Source: Terana coerulea (taxonomy: Eukaryota > Basidiomycota > Agaricomycetes > Polyporales > Phanerochaetaceae). From it: 18,192 bases of DNA. Below the pieces are notes generated by a model. The model was not told where the DNA came from. It made no database searches and saw only the letters and a program-made list of their open reading frames with translations. Positions 10,646-18,192 of the stretch are shown piece after piece (the first letter of the stretch is position 1; every line of letters begins with the position of its first letter). The stretch is taken from positions 1 through 18,192 of the forward strand of contig JAKOGH010000364.1 in assembly GCA_024811115.1 (NCBI GenBank). Direction: 5' to 3'. Made by a program: the position numbers and the translations under genes.

Positions 10646-11364
10646 AAGCCCGCGGTGGCAATGCAGGAAAGCGAGAGAAAGGTACGCGGTGCGACGGGTG
10701 CTGATATGATGTGGTCTGGTGGAACTTGAAAGGCTCTGCAACCGCGCCATCTCCGGTTGCATCATTGGCTTGACGTTCGGCGTCCCCTCACGGATTATCC
10801 CAAATCATGTCAAGGCCGAGAGAAGTGTTTAACAAAGGAAGCAACATACTCGGCAATACTCGGCAACAATCACAACGAGAGAACTGAGAGCGAAATGGGC
10901 GCTGACCGCTGACAGTGGGCGGTCTCTAGCCCACATGCCCGCAGGGCTGCTGAAGGAAATAGTTGGGAAATGGCCTTCGTGCCGCGTGTGAGTCCCCAAG
11001 GAAAACTTTATCTTACGGAGATCGGGTCAGAGTGTCAGTCCACAGTTTGAGCACAACGAGCGGTGTTCCTCTAAAGACTCATCCCATCATGAAACATTGA
11101 TACTATACCACAGCACTTGTGCATGGGCGCCAGCTCTGCATCATACGCCGGAAGACAATGCATACCGTCAGCGGTCAGCATCTGTCATTTTCGGACAGCC
11201 TTGTAAACGCATGGTCGATCGCTGGAGACCATCTCGTTGTCAAGCCATCAAGCGCCGGACGGTAGCAACGACGTACGTTCAAAACTCGACACCAAGATGA
11301 AGTGTTCGTGGAAGGTATTCCATGGGTGAGGGAATTGTAGTATGACCGAGAGGCGATTCCGCGC
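10646..11364. other. unassigned DNA between the peroxidase promoter and the nested transposons
   Basis: About 700 bp with no recognisable coding sequence. Frames such as 11097-11300 (plus) carry no domain. A 14-base match to the internal repeat of element A (ATCAAGCGCCGGAC) occurs near 11246-11259. It may be a remnant of related repeat DNA or chance. Confidence 0.4.
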
Positions 11365-11379
11365 ATTGCAGCAGGCCCC

Positions 11380-11643
11380 CAGACTCCTTCCCGTCTTAGC
11401 TCGGACGAAAGGGAGAGGGGAGGCAGGAGGAGAAGGCGCTAACAGTAGAGATCTGGTGATGCCGATCCTTTAACGAGCCTCCCTAACGTCCTCGCACGAC
11501 TGGCAGAAAACATTGGGTAAACAATGACATAAGCACGGCATCGCTCCGGCATCCTATTTTTCCACGAGACAATTGCTGGAATTCGTTGCGTGATGTGATC
11601 AATCACACGCTTCATGCATCCCGTTCTTGGCTGACTGCATGAA
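11380..11643 (+). repeat. left long terminal inverted repeat of element B
   Basis: This 264-base arm begins CAGACTCCTTCCCGTCTTAG and is mirrored at 12008-12271. The four mismatches are at about 11590, 11596, 11636 and 11640. Open frames on this arm (11439-11723 minus) are matched by mirror-image frames on the other arm and are not genes. Confidence 0.85.
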
Positions 11644-12007
11644 TCTCCCTCCGCCGCTGTAGTGCCCGACTCATTATGTCCGCATTTCTTCAGCACTTGA
11701 ACTGTGACACAAGTCTCAAACATCAGTTACAATCAACCTTTATAAATGAAATGTCATTTTCTTCGTTTTTCTGGCCATCGCCTGTTGGAATTCCTCAGTT
11801 CGCTCGCTTTCTGACGAAGCGTCCTGAAATGCCACTTTGCAGTGTGTATTCTGTCCACCGCTTGCAGCCCGCCAAAGGGCCTTTTGGTCACAGGCTGGTT
11901 TCATAAAATATGAGCAGACGTTCTAAATTTTCCAGCTCGGCATGGGGTCTGTATTGACGAAGAGCCTCGCGACGCGAGTACTTACAGTAGCCACTTGCTT
12001 AGGAGCC

Positions 12008-12271
12008 TTCGTGCGGTCAGCCAAGAACGGGATGCATGAAGCGTGTGATTGATCGCATCATGCAACGAATTCCAGCAATTGTCTCGTGGAAAAATAGGAT
12101 GCCGGAGCGATGCCGTGCTTATGTCATTGTTTACCCAATGTTTTCTGCCAGTCGTGCGAGGACGTTAGGGAGGCTCGTTAAAGGATCGGCATCACCAGAT
12201 CTCTACTGTTAGCGCCTTCTCCTCCTGCCTCCCCTCTCCCTTTCGTCCGAGCTAAGACGGGAAGGAGTCTG
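12008..12271 (-). repeat. right long terminal inverted repeat of element B
   Basis: This is the reverse complement of 11380-11643 at about 98% identity by eye. It ends GGAGTCTG directly before the second copy of the 9-bp duplication. Confidence 0.85.
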
Positions 12272-12302
12272 GCAGGCCCCCCGAATATCGGTTTAGATGT
12301 AC

Positions 12303-12872
12303 GATCAAGCGCCGGACATAAATCGTCGCGCCGAGGCGCGAGCCCCGATCTGCTGGAGGACATAAAGGGCAAAATTTGGCCGAAAGTCCGATCTTGTGCG
12401 AGGATATAGACCGTGCCCGGACGGGGGAGTCCGATCCAGCGCCGGACATAATTCGGCCATGCGGCGACCAACCTCGCGCTGATAAGTGGTTTGTTATCGA
12501 CCACAAATTGGAGCTTACCAATACATGTATCTGTAGGTGGCCTTTTGTAGTCCGATAACAAACTGATAGTATCAGTTCGTTACCTCCATGCGTCTGCGAA
12601 CGAGACTGCAACCAGCCCGAAGTGGCGCATCGCAGTGTGCTACGTCACACGCCCATCAGCCCAAGGTTGCTCAACATTCAATGTTGCTGCCAGCGGGCTG
12701 GAACGTTCCGTCTCGGGAGCTTGTAGTATGCTACATAGTGTGAGAGGCTTTGCGCGAAGTGCAAGCGATTTTTGGCATTTTCCTGTTATTTCTGCGATTT
12801 TTTGGAACATATACCCGAAAAAGGCTATAAATCGGCCAAAATGAAGGACCCCGATCAAGCGCCAGACATAAA
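12303..12872 (+). repeat. internal repeat family of element A (GATCAAGCGCCGGACATAAA)
   Basis: Three near-identical copies lie in the same orientation at 12303-12322, 12433-12452 (AAG to CAG, one A fewer) and 12853-12872 (CCGG to CCAG). Two shorter copies of GGACATAAA are at about 12358 and 12888. They sit close to both inverted repeats, a position typical of transposase-binding subterminal repeats. That role is inferred. Confidence 0.6.
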
Positions 12873-13086
12873 CAGCCCAAAACCTTGAGGACATAAAACC
12901 CCTAAAAGGGGTCACTTTGGATCGTACATCTAAACCGATATTCGGGGGCCTATTGCAGCTCGATGCTCCCTTTGAAAAACAGCGTCCTTGAGTTCGGAGC
13001 TGTACTGTCCGGCGCCACATCCGGCCAAGGCAGAAGCTCCCCCGTAAGAATGTATGATAGCAACGGGCAGGCTCGGGACAAATCGA

Positions 13087-15828
13087 CTATGACGACTCCG
13101 GTACGTGAACGGACAGTTTTGGTGCCGACAGCTGTGAAAGGTAGTCCTGCAAGCTGGAGTTAGAGTTCCGGTGTAGACAGAGACAGATGCTAGGCGCTTA
13201 CGCGAAGCCACCGCTCTCGTTGCTCTGGGACATGATCGAAGTTAAGATATCGCTTGTCGTGCTGTAGATGCGAGCAGTTGGGCGATCGTTGGGTGACAGT
13301 TCGTAAACATAGAACATAGAACATATCAGATACGGAATCAAAGATAAATCAAAGAAGAGTACGCACCTTCAATACCATGACCATCTCTTTCAAATCCACT
13401 GTCTTTGCCAACGCCTTCATGTCAACCATCTCTTCGTCCTCGGCCGCCTCGCCGATGTCATCCGCTATGATCGTCTTGTCCACACCACTGCCCCCAATCT
13501 TGCCCAACCGGCCCCAGAATTCGACGAACGCGTTCTCGCCAAGCATCTCGTCAAACCCACGCCGCGCCTCCGTCGTCCGCTCGCGGTTCCACCGCTCGTA
13601 CTCGCCTTCGAGGCGATGAATATCAAAGCCAAGCTTCGTTGCGGGTAACGACGAAAGTAAGGAGGCAACCGGGAGGTCGGTGAAAGGCGTGGCGAGCGAA
13701 GGGGCGTGCGACTGGAACAGCGCGTGTAAGTTCGTGAGGTGCTTTTGGCGGAGGGTGTTGAGATGCGAGTGGAAGAGGTGCAGTTGCTGATTGACGGGCA
13801 GGACGGAACGTGTGAAGCGCGGGTCGGTCTTCAGTTGCGGGAGGACGTCATCCCATGTTACCTATGCGCATATATACAGCGAACCAACGCAAAAGGGCAA
13901 GATTAGACATCTGCACACATTATAAGAGTCATCGTACCTGTGGGTCACGTATGGCATCAACCAGTAATGTCCTAAATGAGCCAATGGCGAGCAAGGACCA
14001 GGTCAGTGGCGCCGAGCAACTGAAGCACATATCCAGGAAACTACTCAGCGCACCTGAACTCCATTTCTGCTTCACCCTTGTTCAGCCCTGACCTGCTCCG
14101 GTCGATCTCGGCGTCCACCTTGCTACGCTCCGTCTTGATTTTCTGCTCTCGATCCCGAACGGCGCGTTCCTTTCGCAGCTGGCGCTGGCGTTCCCTGTCC
14201 TCCTCGTCCTCAAGGAAGTCCTCTGTTTTCTTCTCGTCAGAGAGTAATTGACCAGGTTCGGGGGTACCCATTCTTGTGGCTCCGCGGGCTTTGAGGAAGG
14301 TATCGAACAGTTCTTCACGTAACGACGAAGAGCCCACAGCGTCGTACCGAGGGTCATCTACAATCTTCCGCTTCACCTAGAAGAATTCAATACAATGCTT
14401 GACTGGGCATCTTGAGGAACGCCTACATCTTTCCAGACAGCCCCTGATGTCGCTATGCCGCTTTCTCTTAGAAGAGCAAAGAAGTCCGCCTCGGCCTTCT
14501 GGGCCGCCGCGCGCTTCTCTGTAATGGGGGCAATTTGTTAGCATTTCAGTAATTGCAGATATGAAGGCAGTAGACTGACTCTCGCCCAGTTCTTTCAAGT
14601 AGTCTCTGAATCTCTTCTCGCGCTCCCTGTCGTCCTTGCCCCAGCCATAAAAGCGTCGGTCCTTCTTCCACTGCCGTCGCCATTCCGACCAGCTCGTCCG
14701 GGTGCTCTTCACCTCCTCCTTCAGCAAGCTCTCGAATTCCTCCTTCGGGTTCGCGTCAGCTTTCTCTTTCTTCAATTTCGACGCGCGCAGTTCGCGGGCG
14801 CGGTCTCGGCAGTATTCGTCGAAAGCCTCCTTTCGTGCGGACACAGAGGGAGGAGCACGTAACGCGGATCGTTGATGAACAGCGGGAGGGAGGTGTCCCA
14901 AGGGTGCAAGGGATTCACTTCTTTCTCGCGAAGTAGAGTCTAAAATGTATAACATTAATCGAGAATGATAACGGACAGAAAGCAACGTACTTTGAATAAC
15001 GCCTTGGCCTCGTCAACCGAGAGGTCGACGCGCTCAGGCATGTTCAACTTCGCCGCCTTCAGAGCCTCTGCCTCTGACTTTGCTCTCTCTTTCTCCTCTA
15101 CCTCTGCTCGTTTCTTCGCCTCTTCGGCCTTCTTCTTTTCCTCTTCCGCTTCGGCAGCAAGCTGTGCGGCCGCCTCAAGCTGCCAGTCCTCCATATCGCT
15201 GTCCTCCTCTTCCTCACTCTCGTCATCGTCGCCTTCCCCGTCCTCGTCGTCATCCAAGCGCGCTTTCTTCGAAATGACTACCTCGTCCATGGGCTCAGGC
15301 TCTGCAGCCTTGCGTTTGGCAGCCGACTCCTTCGCCTCGCGCTTCACCCTCTCCACCTCCTTCGCCTGCTCCTCCTCGGCCCGCCGCTTCTCCTCTGCAG
15401 CGCGCACAGCCGCCTCCGCCTCGTCTTTCTCCAGCTGCTCTACGACGTCCTTGATCTCCTCAGGGACCGTCCATATGCTGCGCTTCTCCTTCGTGTGCGT
15501 GTAGAAGGTGTTGCCCTCGGTTGTCTTGACGCGAAGCCAGTCTGTCCCGGGAATGGGGGTCTTGACAAGCGGCTTCTCCTTCTTCTTGGGCTGCGCCTGG
15601 GCAGAGGGCACTACGGGCACCTGGCCGGGGATTACGGGAAATGCAGGCAGCGGCCGAATATAGGTAGACTCTTGCGTCGCGGCATTGAAGTAGTACGGTT
15701 GACCGCCTGGGCCTGACGATACGGTTCAGCCTGAACCACGCACAGCGAGAAGATGGAAGGTTACCAGCATGTTCGGTCCAGCCTGCAGGCAATGGCGGTG
15801 GTACACTGGGGACGAACGAGACAGACAT
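13087..15828 (-). CDS. WW- and FF-domain protein, TCERG1/CA150 type (9 exons, one frame break)
   Basis: Exons in transcript order: 15828-15765, 15712-14991, 14939-14580, 14518-14427, 14376-14054, 13971-13938, 13861-13367, 13261-13202, 13146-13087. Introns are GT-AG, 50-105 nt. The product is about 736 residues if one missing base near 14848-14850 is allowed. Two WW domains come first: residues 13-42 (W17, PYYFN, second Trp replaced by Tyr39) and 78-106 (W80, NTFYTH, W102). Then follow a charged Ala/Glu/Lys coiled-coil stretch, a basic KRKAAEPEP/SKKARL nuclear signal, a long Asp/Glu run, a second coiled coil, and five FF-type repeats at roughly 258-312, 330-383, 390-445, 520-580 and 632-715. 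This order matches transcription elongation regulator 1 and related Prp40-like proteins, whose WW domains bind proline-rich splicing factors and whose FF domains bind the phosphorylated RNA polymerase II tail. A nuclear role linking transcription and splicing is inferred from the family. The start opens exon 1 in phase and precedes the WW domain closely, as in homologues. Confidence 0.88.
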
Positions 15829-15947
15829 CGTGGGCCGTCACCGAATGCTGGAAGAGTGTGTGCTCAGAAGCCGTGTGCACCTACAGTAAAGGATAGTACA
15901 CCTGGACTTATGAAGGATATATTATACATAATTTTTGAGTTACGCAA
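15829..15947. promoter_or_regulatory. short divergent promoter region
   Basis: Only 119 bp separates the ATG of the leftward FF-domain gene from the first base of the rightward tRNA-like gene. The right half is A+T-rich, with TATAATATA on the minus strand at about 15917-15925. It could serve the FF gene. The tRNA would rely on its internal promoter. Confidence 0.4.
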
Positions 15948-16128
15948 GGCCTTTTAGCTTAGTTGGTTAGAGCGTGGTGCTAATATCGTGGGATATTACG
16001 TGATTGTGCGTGAGAAAAGAGTATTCTTTTGTTTTTGCTGAAGTGAGCAGCGCGCTGGCTCCGAGCGCCGAGCGGGGTCGAACGGGGTGCATATTTCGAT
16101 GTCACAGGTTCGACCCCTGTAGGGGCCA
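15948..16128 (+). tRNA. tRNA-Ile (AAU)-like gene with a ~107-nt interruption
   Basis: The 5' part, 15948-15985, has acceptor strand GGCCTTT, D arm GCTT...GAGC with AGTTGGTTA, anticodon stem TGGTG and loop CTAATA. The anticodon AAT is at 15982-15984. The 3' part ends at 16128 with T arm ACAGG-TTCGACC-CCTGT, acceptor AGGGGCC (pairs with GGCCTTT using G-U) and discriminator A. The interruption starts after the base following the anticodon, where nuclear tRNA introns sit, but about 107 nt is long for a fungus. The bases expected to close the anticodon stem (about TTTCG before ATGTC) pair poorly with TGGTG. It may be a real intron-bearing tRNA, a decayed copy, or the fused ends of two tandem tRNAs. 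Confidence 0.55.
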
Positions 16129-16180
16129 CTTTTAGTGAGAACAGAGTTGTTTTTTGTTGTTTTTACTGAAGTGAGCAGCG
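16011..16180 (+). repeat. imperfect direct repeat inside and just after the tRNA-like gene
   Basis: The copy at 16011-16052 (42 nt) lies in the interruption of the tRNA. The copy at 16136-16180 (45 nt) begins right after the terminator. Both start TGAGAA-AGAGT, carry a T-rich centre and end CTGAAGTGAGCAGCG (exact over 15 bases). The arrangement suggests a partial tandem duplication of a tRNA 3' flank. Confidence 0.7.
16130..16133 (+). terminator. RNA polymerase III T-run after the tRNA
   Basis: Four T residues begin two bases after the discriminator base, as expected for a minimal polymerase III stop signal. Confidence 0.5.
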
Positions 16181-17030
16181 ATGGCATTACCCATGTTTCG
16201 CAAGTAAGAATCTCAGTGTTATGTAAACAAATAAACACTCGCATCTTGGTATAAATGAGGGATAATATCTTAAGTATTACAATTTATTGCACTCAGTCAA
16301 GGCTCAATGGCTCACTTATCCGAGTGCTCTGTACCACTAAATTCAGCAATATGCATCGCTGCACAGATGTACCTACTCCCTACCTGAAGGGCCAGCTTAC
16401 CTGAAAACGTGGAAGCAGCAAAATCAAATAGTACTTAGAGTTAAGTGATAACTGTGAGTAATCATATCAATATTGAATGTTTATGCAGAAATATATAATA
16501 TGCTTTGGCTCACAGTGTGTTGTAATCAGCGGAATGAGGGCTGTCGATTTTATTTTATTTCTTTGCAGGTTTAGTTAGAAAGCGGGAGCGCCACAAAGTC
16601 TTTGCCATCTACGGCGTAGCGCTGCATGTACAATCAAAGTGCCACGTACTGTACCTAGCAAGCGTCGTTCCTTTTACTTTGTTTCGTACGGTGAAGGACA
16701 CGCAGCGGCATGAATCAAGTACATGCCGTGTTCGTTGGCCGCCATGGCCCGGCACGGCAAACGTCGCGAGCGCACTCGCTGGCCGCAATGCCGCGACCAC
16801 AATGCCTTGGTCTTGCCGGCTGGTACTGTCCAAGCACTTTAGCTCCCTCAACCAGTGGCCACTTTGCTGATCAGCCCTTCGGTGGTCAGGCCTCTTGAGT
16901 CGGATAGACGCCGTAAGCGCTCTGCTCACATCTTCTCTATTGTTCTACCAGGGTTCCTACTTGACGATGTCTATTGTCTATTGTCCTGGTATCTATTTGT
17001 GTCTGTTTGTAGTACAGCCACCCAGTATTG
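16181..17030. other. unassigned DNA, possibly including the start of a 5' LTR
   Basis: About 850 bp of A+T-rich to mixed DNA with no recognised gene. Small plus-strand frames near 16679-17098 have no domain. A TATA box and retrotransposon leader follow, so the U3 part of a 5' LTR should lie in the right half, but I could not fix the LTR start because no second LTR is in the window. Confidence 0.4.
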
Positions 17031-17037
17031 TATATAA
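17031..17037 (+). promoter_or_regulatory. TATA box of the copia-type element
   Basis: A TATATAA sequence lies about 150 bases before the putative primer-binding site and 384 bases before the gag ATG. It is well placed to be the U3 promoter of a 5' LTR. The transcription start would be expected at about 17060. Confidence 0.5.
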
Positions 17038-17182
17038 GGCAGCTCTCTGCGCCATACATAATAAGACTCTTACAACTCTCAACCCACTTACGTGTTAACC
17101 AACCAGCCTACAGGTGAGTAACCATCCTAGCTTCCTCAGGCCTCGGTAGGAGTGTACGCCACAGATGCGCTGCACTTCTATA

Positions 17183-17194
17183 GGTTATGAGCCC
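17183..17194 (+). other. putative primer-binding site, half-tRNA type (initiator Met)
   Basis: GGTTATGAGCCC is exactly complementary to the anticodon-loop region GGGCTCATAACC of fungal initiator methionine tRNA. Copia-type elements are known to prime reverse transcription from an internal fragment of this tRNA rather than its 3' CCA end. The site lies between the TATA box and gag, as it should. If so, the 5' LTR ends within a few bases to its left. Confidence 0.6.
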
Positions 17195-17280
17195 CGATGA
17201 CAGCGGTTGATTGCGCCCGTCACTGGCAGCAACAACCAGCTCATTGGTAAACTTCGCCTGTACCTACTCGCTGCCATCGT

Positions 17281-17316
17281 GCGCGACGGTTGCGCTACCT
17301 AGCGCACCGTCTGCGC
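17281..17316 (+). repeat. leader hairpin before gag
   Basis: The sequence GCGCGACGGTTGCGCTA is followed after CC by TAGCGCACCGTCTGCGC. Together they can fold into a strong stem with two single-base bulges. It lies in the untranslated leader between the primer site and gag, where packaging or dimerisation structures occur in retroelements. That role is inferred. Confidence 0.5.
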
Positions 17317-17414
17317 CCGGGCAAGCAGAGCAGGCACGAGGGCGCCCCTTAGAGCCCCTCCTTGGCTAAAAGCCAGGTCAGTACATCGTACTGACTGTTC
17401 TGTCCTCTGAACTC

Positions 17415-18192
17415 ATGTCTTCCTCACTCGAGAAGCTTGTCCCCGTCCTCGACGGAACCAACTGGGAGCACTTGAACGACACCTTGAAGTCGTTCCTGGG
17501 CACTCAGGGCATCTCTCGTCAGCTCTTGACGACCCAGCCGACGGTGCCGGTCTTTATTCGCACTGTCCCGGCAGCTCCCGCTCGCCCCGCCACTCCAACC
17601 ACCGCTGGGCTTCCTGCCAGCGGCGAGGTTCCCGGTAGCGAGCATGAGCACTCAGGGCCGTCGACAAGCTCGACGACTGGATCAACGACGACCTCCGAGG
17701 CCATGGGCTTCATCCGCCTTCGCTTGACATACCAAATTGGACAGTCAGTGAAGAACGAGACGACAGCCAAAGCCCTGTACGAGTCCTTCGGAGGCCACTT
17801 ACACCCAGAATACTCTAGGTGACGGCCTACGCCGACTTCAGGGGCCTCCTGGAAACTCGCCTCCCGAGGATCAGTCTCAGCGCCTGCGATCGCCAAGATC
17901 CAGGCACATGTCGACCGCTGAGCGCAGCGCATGCGTCTGTGGACGACTACATACACCTGATGCTCCTCATTTCGAAGACACCAGGGTATGGTAAGCACAT
18001 CGCCACCGTCGCCACGCTAAACCAAAAGATGGTAGACACATCGCAGACTCCCACCCGGCTGGGGCCCCTGATCCCAGGCAATACGGGAGGCAGCTCATCG
18101 CTGCATGGGAGCAGCGGAAGCTTTCCGAGTGGACAGCGCAAGCAGACCGAGTCTGCCCAGCGTCACCGCTGTCAAGAACAAGGGGAAGGATC
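17415..18192 (+). pseudogene. decayed Ty1/copia-type gag, 5' end of retrotransposon (cut by window end)
   Basis: The first frame, 17415-17822 (135 codons), begins MSSSLEKLVPVLDGTNWEHL. This matches the opening of copia-type Gag proteins in the order [L/V]PVLDGTN, aromatic residue, amphipathic helix. A Pro/Ser/Thr-rich insert follows, then IRLRLTYQIGQSVKNETTA and ALYESFGG. It stops at 17820. Homology resumes in other frames: TAYADFRGLLETRLP (about 17821-17866), APAIAKIQAHVDR (about 17880-17920), and SVDDYIHLMLLISKTPGYGK (about 17936-17996). At least three frame changes and one stop therefore break the gene. No nucleocapsid knuckle, protease, integrase or reverse transcriptase is in the window. 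Those parts would lie to the right. Confidence 0.65.

Larger units (their letters stand above)
11380..12271. mobile_element. element B: long-inverted-repeat (Mutator-like) element, 892 bp, inside element A
   Basis: The two arms, 11380-11643 and 12008-12271, are reverse complements over 264 bases with only four differences seen, all near the inner end. The element is flanked by GCAGGCCCC at 11371-11379 and 12272-12280, a perfect 9-bp duplication. Long inverted repeats plus a 9-bp duplication are the usual signature of Mutator-like elements (MULEs). The 364-bp centre encodes no recognisable transposase, so it is non-autonomous. It sits 7 bp inside the left tip of element A and is therefore the younger insertion. 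Confidence 0.82.
11373..12951. mobile_element. element A: inverted-repeat DNA transposon interrupted by element B
   Basis: The outer tips read AGGCCCC at 11373 and GGGGCCT ending at 12951. Exact copies of ATTGCAGC flank them at 11365-11372 and 12952-12959, giving an 8-bp target duplication. The left inverted repeat, apart from its first 7 bases, is displaced to 12281-12308 because element B landed inside it. Its continuation CCGAATATCGGTTTAGATGT then matches the reverse complement of about 12920-12951. The two repeats differ by one C in the C run (six versus five). Without B and its duplication the element is about 680 bp. No transposase is present. The interior carries several copies of an AAGCGCCGGACATAAA-like sequence. 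An 8-bp duplication suggests hAT or KDZ-type elements, but the family is not decided. Confidence 0.8.

Noticed and set aside
11246..11259. 14-base match to element A's internal repeat outside the element
   Set aside because: Too short to claim a remnant. No flanking similarity was seen.
11439..12561. Similar open frames at 11439-11723 and 12178-12561
   Set aside because: They read through the mirror-image arms of element B and resemble each other only because of the inverted repeat.
14965..15504. 179-codon serine-rich plus-strand frame
   Set aside because: It is the exact antisense of the Glu/Asp/Lys-rich exon of the FF-domain gene. Low-complexity codons give long open antisense frames.
16660..17182. 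Attempt to define the complete 5' LTR
   Set aside because: Several TGT starts are possible and no second LTR is in the window, so any left boundary would be a guess.

Overview
The window looks like nuclear DNA of a filamentous basidiomycete, most likely an Agaricomycete. Genes are cut by many 49-105 nt GT-AG introns. The families present are typical of wood- and litter-associated fungi: a fungal acyl-CoA oxidase-like protein, an OPT oligopeptide transporter, a short heme-thiolate peroxidase and a WW/FF-domain nuclear protein. Accessory DNA sits between them. The genus cannot be read from the sequence. All exon models below were built by hand, using splice sites, phase and recognisable protein motifs.

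Layout. 1-1254: no gene recognised. 1255-3308 (+): acyl-CoA oxidase-like gene, 7 exons, 572 residues, ending in the peroxisomal signal SRL. 3309-3551: convergent intergenic space. 3552-7237 (-): OPT transporter, 23 exons, about 814 residues, including a 15-nt exon, with one frame break. 7238-9672: mostly non-coding, holding a 440-bp terminal-inverted-repeat element (8545-8984) flanked by an exact 8-bp target duplication. 9673-10478 (-): short heme-thiolate peroxidase (UPO/chloroperoxidase family) with two frame breaks. 10479-11372: its promoter side plus unassigned DNA. 11373-12951: nested transposons. Element A (8-bp duplication ATTGCAGC) was hit 7 bp from its left tip by element B (11380-12271), which has 264-bp near-identical inverted repeats and a 9-bp duplication GCAGGCCCC. 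13087-15828 (-): WW/FF-domain protein of the TCERG1/CA150 type, 9 exons, about 736 residues, one frame break. 15948-16128 (+): tRNA-Ile(AAU)-like gene with an unusually long interruption. About 17031 to the window end (+): 5' part of a decayed Ty1/copia-type retrotransposon (TATA box, putative half-tRNA primer site, leader hairpin, broken gag).

The genes do not form one pathway. The oxidase points to peroxisomal fatty acyl-CoA metabolism, the transporter to peptide or peptide-derivative uptake, the peroxidase to oxidative chemistry, and the FF protein to coupling of transcription with splicing.

Two themes stand out. First, at least three non-coding DNA transposons with intact target duplications are present, two of them nested, with no transposase in the window. 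Second, four single-base frame breaks interrupt three otherwise well-conserved host genes. Three are losses of one base, two of those in short C runs. This pattern suggests sequence or assembly errors at least as much as gene death. I found no convincing new defence or biosynthetic system.
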